A stretch of DNA of 64,000 nucleotides from Bacteroidota bacterium. Lineage in GTDB: Bacteria; Bacteroidota; Bacteroidia; Cytophagales; Spirosomataceae. Each line of letters opens with the position of its first letter. Positions within the stretch are counted from its first letter, which is position 1. This document shows, in pieces, positions 58,287-64,000 of the stretch. The DNA is taken from NCBI GenBank assembly GCA_020161355.1, contig JAIUOF010000003.1, positions 1-64,000 on the forward strand, in the 5' to 3' direction. Below the pieces are notes generated by a model that saw only the letters and a program-made list of their open reading frames with translations, had not been told where the DNA came from and did not search any database. A program made the translations under genes and the position numbers.

Positions 58287-60839
58287 ATGAAAAAGTTAAT
58301 TGTTACACTCGCCATCACCACACTTAGTATAGGTCAGATTCTGGCCCAATTTGGTCCTCCGGGTGGCGGAGGTGGTGGATATGGCCGACCTATGGGAGAC
58401 GGCAATGGTCGCACCAGAACACAAACTCCAACAACTCCAACCGTTGATCTGGATGGCAATGCTCCAAAGGGAAATTCAAAAATATCGGGAGTAGTTGTTG
58501 ATGAAGATGTAAAGTCGGCAGTTGAGTTTGCCAACATTGCCTTATTTAACAAAGCCACAAAAAAGCCAGTTGACGGTGGAATGGCAGATGAAAAAGGCCA
58601 GTTTACGCTAAAGAAAGTAGCTGTTGGTGAATTCTACATCCAGGTTTCGTTTATAGGTTTCGAAACAAAAACCATAGACAATATAAAAGTTGAAAAAGGT
58701 AAAGACATTGATTTGGGTGTAATTAAACTCAAACAAAGTACCAAACAACTCGACGAACTAGTAGTTTCGGGTCAGGCAGCAATGGTTGAAGAGAAGGTGG
58801 ACCGTTTGGTTTATAATGCAGAAAAAGACCTTTCATCAAAAGGTGGCGACGCCTCCGACGTTTTGAAGAACGTACCTATGTTAAGTGTTGATCTGGACGG
58901 AAATGTTTCATTGAGAGGTAGCGGAAACATCAAAGTTTTAATCAATAACAAACCTTCCACCATTGTGGCGAGTAGTGTAGCAGATGCTTTAAAAATGCTT
59001 CCGGCTGATTTAATCAAAAGTGTGGAAGTAATCACCTCTCCCTCTGCCAAATACGATGCTGAAGGCTCTGCAGGCATTATTAATATCATAACTAAAAAAT
59101 CAACTTTACAGGGTTTAAATCTCAATCTGGATTCTGGAGTGGGAAACAGAGCCTCAAATCTTGGTTTGAATGGCAATTATCGTCAGGGAAAACTGGGTAT
59201 CAGTTTTGGTGGTTTTGGCCGTGCTAATTATAATAAATCCGCCAGTGAAAGTAGTCAGACCACTTTCAATATTGACCCAGCCAAAAATGTAACAACAACT
59301 CAGACACAAGAAGGGAGAAACAATGGAATGTTTGGAAGATATAATTTGGGTTTTGATTACGATTTAGCAAAAAATCAGTCCCTTTCAGCTGGTTTAGCGT
59401 TTGGAACAAGAAACTTTGGCAGAGACCAACTATTATATTCAAAAAGTACCGGTCTGTTTAGCAATGAAATATGGAGAGATGTAAATTCCAAAGACAACTC
59501 TCACTCAGTTGATGCCAACATTGATTATTTGAGGACATTTAAACCCGGTCAGGAATGGTCAATCTCGACCATGTATAGTCAGAATAAATTATTCAATAAC
59601 TTCACTTCTGACTTCCTGAGTGGTGACGGAGGAAACATTCTGAGAACTCAGAAAAACATCAACAATAATCTGAATACAGAAATTACGCTTCAAACCGATT
59701 ATGTAACACCAATTGGTAAAAAACAACAAATCGAATTTGGTATTAAAGGCGTGATGCGTTCTGTTGATAGCGATTTTGAATACCTTTTCGGATTACCGGG
59801 ATCTACTCCGGTTTCAGATGTTAACAATCCGGCAGGATATCTTAATTATTCTCAAAATGTGTATTCGGGGTATGTTTCATATCTTTTTACTACAAAAAAC
59901 AGATTTAATTTCAAAATCGGAACCAGATATGAGAGAACTCAAATAACCGCAGATGATAGTAAAGGAGCCATCGACATACCTGCTTATGACAACCTCGTTC
60001 CCAGCATAAATATCTCGAAAACCATCAAAACATCGACTTATAAATTTGCCTATAACCGTAGAATTCAAAGACCCGGTTTGCAACAGTTGAACCCCAACGT
60101 AAACTTGTCGAACCCATTAAATATCAGTTACGGGAATGCTTCTTTAAGTCCGGAATTGACTGACAATTTTGAATTAAGCCTTAGTAAAAGCATTAAAAAG
60201 ACCTATTTAACAACAGCCATATTCTTCAGAAATTCAGGAAATTCAATAAATCGCATCACCACTCCATCGGATTCGATTCCGGGAGGTGTTAAAACAACAT
60301 TTGAAAACATCGGTAAAGAGCAAACTTATGGCACCAATGTTTTTGGAAACGTGTTTTTAGGAACAAACTGGACGTTGAACGGCGGCTTTGACCTGATGTA
60401 CAGATATCTTGAAGGACAACAGTCCGCTCTAAATGGGCTCACCACTGTTGTTTCAAACGAAGGATGGGTAATCAGCGGACGGGCTATGACCAATTACAGA
60501 TTTAAAAACGGCTGGGCGATTCAGGCCGGAGGCGGTATGCGTGGAAGACAGGTAAATTTACAAGGTATTCAGGGTGGTATGGGAATGTACCAGGTTGGAT
60601 TCCGGAAAGATTTTGGCAAAAAAGCCAGTTTAGGTCTTGCTGCTGAAAACTTCGTAAAAGGTATGACCATGAGAAGCACTACAGACACGCCAACAATTTA
60701 TTCCAAATCAACCAATTACATGTACAACTCAAACGTAAAAGTTACGTTTAGTTACAAATTGGGCAATATGAGATTTGTCGAACAAAAAACCAAGAAAGTC
60801 AAAAACGATGACGTAAAGTCAGGTGGTGACGATAATTAA
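58287..60839 (+). CDS. TonB-plug outer-membrane beta-barrel protein (OMP_b-brl_3 type)
   Basis: An 850-residue outer-membrane protein. The signal peptide MKKLIVTLAITTLSIGQILA is followed by a Gly-rich stretch (FGPPGGGGGGYGRPMGDGNG). Next come a carboxypeptidase-regulatory-like domain (about 66-150; SGVVVDEDVKSAVEFANIAL, KGQFTLKKVAVGEFYIQV) and a plug (about 155-270; KNVPMLSVDLDGNVSLRGSG, IKSVEVITSPSAKYDAEGSAG, IINIITKK), then a barrel of about 580 residues. It lacks a clear TonB box. The substrate is unknown. The adjacent LytS/LytR pair may control it. It ends at a strong terminator. Confidence 0.88.
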   Translation: MKKLIVTLAITTLSIGQILAQFGPPGGGGGGYGRPMGDGNGRTRTQTPTTPTVDLDGNAPKGNSKISGVVVDEDVKSAVEFANIALFNKATKKPVDGGMADEKGQFTLKKVAVGEFYIQVSFIGFETKTIDNIKVEKGKDIDLGVIKLKQSTKQLDELVVSGQAAMVEEKVDRLVYNAEKDLSSKGGDASDVLKNVPMLSVDLDGNVSLRGSGNIKVLINNKPSTIVASSVADALKMLPADLIKSVEVITSPSAKYDAEGSAGIINIITKKSTLQGLNLNLDSGVGNRASNLGLNGNYRQGKLGISFGGFGRANYNKSASESSQTTFNIDPAKNVTTTQTQEGRNNGMFGRYNLGFDYDLAKNQSLSAGLAFGTRNFGRDQLLYSKSTGLFSNEIWRDVNSKDNSHSVDANIDYLRTFKPGQEWSISTMYSQNKLFNNFTSDFLSGDGGNILRTQKNINNNLNTEITLQTDYVTPIGKKQQIEFGIKGVMRSVDSDFEYLFGLPGSTPVSDVNNPAGYLNYSQNVYSGYVSYLFTTKNRFNFKIGTRYERTQITADDSKGAIDIPAYDNLVPSINISKTIKTSTYKFAYNRRIQRPGLQQLNPNVNLSNPLNISYGNASLSPELTDNFELSLSKSIKKTYLTTAIFFRNSGNSINRITTPSDSIPGGVKTTFENIGKEQTYGTNVFGNVFLGTNWTLNGGFDLMYRYLEGQQSALNGLTTVVSNEGWVISGRAMTNYRFKNGWAIQAGGGMRGRQVNLQGIQGGMGMYQVGFRKDFGKKASLGLAAENFVKGMTMRSTTDTPTIYSKSTNYMYNSNVKVTFSYKLGNMRFVEQKTKKVKNDDVKSGGDDN

Positions 60840-60856
60840 TTAGTATATTTTTTAAC

Positions 60857-60894
60857 AAAAGAGTCGAATTTTAGATTGAAATTTGGCTCTTTTT
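60857..60894 (+). terminator. Intrinsic terminator after the TonB-type gene
   Basis: A 15-bp stem with G-U pairs has arms AAAAGAGTCGAATTT (60857-60871) and AAATTTGGCTCTTTT (60879-60893) with a 7-nt loop, followed by T. Confidence 0.85.
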
Positions 60895-60939
60895 CTGACA
60901 GTTTAAACCTAATTTTCAATTCTAAATATCTATTAAAAA

Positions 60940-61503
60940 ATGAAAAAAATCAGTTTATTGGCAATCGCTTTTTTAATGAGTGTGGCAGTTTCAGCCCAGA
61001 AATGGACGCTTGACAAATCACATGCAAAATTAACTTTTACAGTTACTCACTTAATGATGTCTGAAGTGGACGGTGTTTTCAAGTCTTTCGATGCAAGCAT
61101 TACTTCTTCAAAAGATGACTTTTCTGATGCCGTTTTCGAACTTACGGCTGATCTCACCAAAGTCACTACAAATAATGACATGCGTGATGGCCACCTTCAG
61201 AAAGCCGATATGTTTGACACAGAGAAGTTTCCAACGATGACATTTAAAAGTACAGGAATCAAAAGTCTTGGCGGTAAAAAATATGCCCTTTCAGGCAATC
61301 TGACCATGAAAGGCGTAACCAAACCGGTAACTTTGGACCTTACCCTATTGGGAACTGGCACCAACCGTCAGGGCAAAAAACTGGTTGGTTTTAAAGCATC
61401 CGGCACTGTAAAAAGAACCGATTTTGGCGTAGGAGCTATGCCAGGAGCCGTAGTTGCCGAAGATGTAGAACTTCGTGCAAGTGGTGAATTTGCTTTGAAT
61501 TAA
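60940..61503 (+). CDS. YceI family protein, exported
   Basis: A 187-residue lipocalin-like protein. The leader MKKISLLAIAFLMSVAVSAQ is followed by KWTLDKSHAKLTFTVTHLMM, NDMRDGHLQKADMFDTEKFPTMTFKS, GNLTMKGVTKPVTLDL and RTDFGVGAMPGA, the family's conserved segments. YceI proteins bind isoprenoid or fatty amide ligands in the periplasm. A terminator on each side makes it a single-gene unit. Confidence 0.9.
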   Translation: MKKISLLAIAFLMSVAVSAQKWTLDKSHAKLTFTVTHLMMSEVDGVFKSFDASITSSKDDFSDAVFELTADLTKVTTNNDMRDGHLQKADMFDTEKFPTMTFKSTGIKSLGGKKYALSGNLTMKGVTKPVTLDLTLLGTGTNRQGKKLVGFKASGTVKRTDFGVGAMPGAVVAEDVELRASGEFALN

Positions 61504-61530
61504 TAAAATTAGAATAAGAGGTTAAATTTT

Positions 61531-61566
61531 AAATCCCTGCTTCCGTTGGAGGTGGGGATTTTTATT
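61531..61566 (+). terminator. Intrinsic terminator after the YceI gene
   Basis: A stem has outer arms AAATCCC and GGGATTT (61531-61537 and 61555-61561) and an inner CTTCC/GGAGG pairing, followed by TTATTTT. It separates YceI from the convergent Uma2 gene. Confidence 0.75.
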
Positions 61567-62193
61567 TTAAAACAATTCAGCAACCACTACTTCCAGTTCT
61601 GGAAAAATCACACTGTGGGCAATATCATCTTCAATCATTGGACGATGAGATTGATATTTTCCATTTTGAAGACTATAAATCATAATGGTCTTATCAAGTG
61701 GGTGTACCATCCAGTATTCTCTCACACCATACTCTTCATAAAGATCAAACTTTATCTTCATTTCTTTTTGGGTATTTCCGGGAGAAAGTATCTCTATGAT
61801 GAGGTCTGGAGCGTCTATCCCTCCGTGTTCATCAAGTTTATTGGCATCACAATAAACACATAAGTCAGGCTGAATCACAGTAAAAATCTTTTTACTGCTC
61901 ATATCTTTATTAGGAAGCCTTACGTCAAAAGGTGCTGTAAAAACCTGGCAGGGATTTTTCTGAAAATAATTATAAAATATACCTGTTAAGGTAGTTGCAG
62001 CACGTTGGTGGGCCACATTAGGAGCTGGCGAAATTGCGTAAATCTTGCCCCTGATTATCTCCAGTCGTTCTTTAAACCGAAACATCAGATAATCGGCATA
62101 ACTGTAATTCTTGCTCAGGTCTAATTTACTCAGAGAGTCCACTTCTGCCCCGTACACCACTTCCGGCTCTTCTACTTTATCGATGGGATCCAT
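61567..62193 (-). CDS. Uma2 family protein, downstream tandem copy
   Basis: A 208-residue paralogue of the upstream copy. It has MDPIDKVEEPEVVYG, LSKLDLSKNYSYADYLMFRFKERLEIIRG, VIQPDLCVYCD with the candidate catalytic Asp, PDLIIEILSPGNTQKEMKIKFDLYEEYGV and EYWMVHP. Relative to the other two copies YWIVDP/YWMVDP becomes YWMVHP. The gene follows the paralogue by 15 bp on the same strand. Confidence 0.82.
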   Translation of the reverse strand: MDPIDKVEEPEVVYGAEVDSLSKLDLSKNYSYADYLMFRFKERLEIIRGKIYAISPAPNVAHQRAATTLTGIFYNYFQKNPCQVFTAPFDVRLPNKDMSSKKIFTVIQPDLCVYCDANKLDEHGGIDAPDLIIEILSPGNTQKEMKIKFDLYEEYGVREYWMVHPLDKTIMIYSLQNGKYQSHRPMIEDDIAHSVIFPELEVVVAELF

Positions 62194-62208
62194 AAAAAAT
62201 TCTATATT

Positions 62209-62844
62209 TTATTCAAAAATGTTTTTTAGTTGAAATTCCAATTCAGAAAAAATTCTGGATTTTAATACTTCCTCATTGGTAACAGGCTTTAAACCAACAT
62301 ATTTCCCATTTTCCAAGACATAAATAAGAACAATTCGATTGCCGGGATCAACCATCCAATACTCTTTTACACCACTTTTTTCGTACAAATCATACTTTAT
62401 TCCCATTTCTTTTTTAGTATTTCCCGGCGACAATACTTCAACTACCAGATCAGGAGCTCCAATACACCCTCTGCTATCTATTTTGCTTGTATCACACACT
62501 ACACAAATATCAGGCTGGACAACCGTAAATACCTGTTTATCTTTTATTTCAGAATTATTCTCGGGCAACCTGACATCAAACGGAGCTGCAAATACCTGAC
62601 AAATTGTTCCTTTAAATACACTCCCAATTTCCAGTAAAATATTAGTTGAAATCCTTTGATGTACCGAGCCCGGTGCGGGACTCATTTTATGAATATAGCC
62701 TTTCAGCAGCTCAACTCTCTCATCAAATTTCCACCTAAAATAATCGGCATAAGTATAAATTTTACTCAGATCAAGCTTACTCAGAGAATCAATTCCTCCT
62801 CCGTAAACCGCCTCGGGCTCTTCGACTTTTTCGATAGGATCCAT
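62209..62844 (-). CDS. Uma2 family protein, upstream tandem copy
   Basis: A 211-residue protein starting at the ATG at 62844 (MDPIEKVEEPEAVYG), chosen because it matches the start of its neighbour; a GTG two codons upstream is also possible. It has VVQPDICVVCD, PDLVVEVLSPGNTKKEMGIKYDLYEKSGV and EYWMVDP. Together with the copy at 14866 it shows lineage-specific expansion of this family. Confidence 0.82.
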   Translation of the reverse strand: MDPIEKVEEPEAVYGGGIDSLSKLDLSKIYTYADYFRWKFDERVELLKGYIHKMSPAPGSVHQRISTNILLEIGSVFKGTICQVFAAPFDVRLPENNSEIKDKQVFTVVQPDICVVCDTSKIDSRGCIGAPDLVVEVLSPGNTKKEMGIKYDLYEKSGVKEYWMVDPGNRIVLIYVLENGKYVGLKPVTNEEVLKSRIFSELEFQLKNIFE

Positions 62845-63064
62845 AATCACTTAAAATTATTAATGTAAATATACACTCCAAATCTTTCCATGTGATTCTA
62901 TTTTGGGAAAATTGGAATCCAAAATAGCCATTTTATGCATTTTAAAATGCTAAATATTAAGTTCTTACTACTCTTTTCAAAAAAAATACTCAAAAAAACT
63001 AACCCAATAGTTGCATAACTAAATTTTTAGTTTTAAATTCGTTAAGTAATTCAAAAATACAAAA

Positions 63065-63439
63065 ATGGAACTCAAAGAACTGACTCGTGCCGAAGAGGAG
63101 ATTATGCAGGAATTGTGGACTCTGAATAAGGCATTTGTAAAAGATATCATAGAGCGATTACCAGAGCCCAAACCTGCCTATAATACTGTTTCAACAATTG
63201 TAAGGATTTTGGAACAAAAAGGTTTTGTGGGTCATGATGCTTTTGGAAAAACCCACCGGTATTTCCCCTTAGTTACAAAAGAAGAATACACTGTTTATGT
63301 AACAGATAAACTTAGGGAAGGCTATTTTTCCAATTCTATGACAGAAATGATGTCTTTTTTCGTAAAAAATGAAAAAATAGATCTCAAAGAAGCCGACGAA
63401 ATATTGAAGATTATTGAAAAAATGAAAAACAAAACTTAA
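63065..63439 (+). CDS. BlaI/MecI/CopY family transcriptional repressor
   Basis: A 124-residue winged-helix repressor. LTRAEEEIMQELWTLNKAFVKDIIERL and AYNTVSTIVRILEQKGFVGHDAFGKTHRYFPLV make up the DNA-binding domain, followed by a dimerisation helix region. In BlaI the repressor is cleaved when the partner M56 peptidase senses a signal. The M56 gene starts 43 bp downstream. Confidence 0.92.
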   Translation: MELKELTRAEEEIMQELWTLNKAFVKDIIERLPEPKPAYNTVSTIVRILEQKGFVGHDAFGKTHRYFPLVTKEEYTVYVTDKLREGYFSNSMTEMMSFFVKNEKIDLKEADEILKIIEKMKNKT

Positions 63440-63482
63440 AAAACAACCTCAAAAATTCTATTAACATTAAACTTTTTCAATC

Positions 63483-64000
63483 ATGGAACAGCTTTTCCCG
63501 TTTTTAGTATCCAACCTCTTCCTTCTGGTTTTTTATGGAATCTATTATTTTTTCCTGAAAAATGAAACTTTCCATCAGGCAAACCGGGTGTATTTAATCT
63601 CAAGCACTATTCTGGCAGCTTCATTGCCCTGGATCGACATTCCCTCCATCTATTCGTGGTTTATTCCATTAAAAGACGAAAAAATATATTCCATGATAAC
63701 CATGGAAGAGTTTCAGGTAGCAGCACAAAAACCTCAGAATTTTATCACAATTCTTTTGGTAAAAAAAACATACCTTCTGGTAAGTTTATTCTTTATAATC
63801 AGATCATTCTTTTTTTTAACCAGAGGTTTTTTTCTCAAATCCAAAATTAGTTTTACAAATAAGAATGCATTCTCATTTTTTGGAAAGATCTATATTGACC
63901 CTACCCTACCTCATTTCGATACGCTAAATGAGCACGAAGAAACCCACACCCGGCAGGGACATGTTTTTGATTTACTATTCTTCGAAACAATAAAGGCTCT
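63483..64000 (+). CDS. M56 family metallopeptidase (BlaR1/MecR1-like), cut by window edge
   Basis: The first 172 residues of a membrane peptidase. Helices lie at about 8-24, 36-50 and 88-112, followed by the zinc motif His151-Glu152-Glu-Thr-His155 in NEHEETHTRQGHVFD. The frame stays open to the right edge. In Bacteroidota such proteins often carry a TonB-like or carboxypeptidase-regulatory C-terminal domain instead of a beta-lactam sensor, so the signal is unknown. It is co-directional with the BlaI-type gene. Confidence 0.88.
   Translation, partial: MEQLFPFLVSNLFLLVFYGIYYFFLKNETFHQANRVYLISSTILAASLPWIDIPSIYSWFIPLKDEKIYSMITMEEFQVAAQKPQNFITILLVKKTYLLVSLFFIIRSFFFLTRGFFLKSKISFTNKNAFSFFGKIYIDPTLPHFDTLNEHEETHTRQGHVFDLLFFETIKA

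Noticed and set aside
1..64000. tRNA genes, insertion sequences or prophage genes
   Set aside because: No cloverleaf with a T-loop GTTCRA signature, no transposase and no phage structural gene was found on reading; weak candidates could have been missed without a computed search.

Overview
The window reads as chromosomal DNA of a Bacteroidota bacterium, most likely a Cytophagales/Spirosomaceae-type organism; this is an inference from gene content, no alignment was run. Pointers are a fused SecDF, TAnnTTTG-type -7 promoter elements with almost no Shine-Dalgarno sequences, several likely TTG starts, lipoproteins with a Cys close behind a short leader, a LytS/LytR-type two-component pair, a TonB-plug/carboxypeptidase-like outer-membrane barrel, and an AT-rich background. 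No tRNA, CRISPR array, prophage or complete insertion sequence was seen.

Layout. 1-300: a probable rRNA-operon leader and two tandem promoters firing leftward out of the window; 450-800: interspersed palindromic repeats. 887-4257: Ntn-hydrolase acylase, YjbQ and an alpha/beta hydrolase. 4518-7045: two unrecognised four-helix membrane proteins with long coiled coils. 7091-18976: argB, hemolysin-III-like protein, a lipoprotein, an M20 deacylase, a PIN toxin-antitoxin pair, an SDR, RecX, YdeI-like, SppA, a Uma2 protein, an MFS carrier, an Omp85-like barrel. 19093-26058: mutL, two rhomboids, dxs, an AAA ATPase, a TPR-like protein, a 58-residue winged-helix protein. 26201-31392: tyrS, two barrel proteins (one fused to a membrane-anchored N-terminus and overlapping an ECF sigma gene), a PepSY-like lipoprotein. 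31418-38519: CBM9-like protein, cobalamin adenosyltransferase, DUF1648 protein, queA, two lineage-specific exported proteins, secDF. 38635-48786: a 1131-residue haem-binding HEAT-repeat lipoprotein, a second toxin-antitoxin pair, an ArgE-like deacylase with a YfcC carrier, a DCC-family protein, pruA. 48865-52386: glycosyltransferase, patatin, ECF42-type sigma with its YCII partner.

The most interesting block is 52542-56035: Rieske-like lipoprotein, exported thioredoxin, ApbE flavin transferase, a 70-residue DUF4266-type lipoprotein ending in GGGCGCN, and a DUF3570-type outer-membrane protein, tightly packed on one strand. It looks like an envelope redox or cofactor-maturation system whose function is not established. 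It ends in a set of palindromic tandem repeats, followed by a LytTR response regulator/histidine kinase pair. That pair diverges from a TonB-type barrel gene across a region carrying a 10-bp direct repeat. The window closes with YceI, two tandem Uma2 paralogues and the BlaI/M56 pair, whose peptidase gene is cut by the right edge.

Housekeeping (mutL, dxs, tyrS, queA, secDF, argB, recX) and accessory genes (toxin-antitoxin pairs, Uma2 paralogues, coiled-coil pair, ApbE cluster) are interleaved. Well-formed stem-loop terminators separate many of the units.
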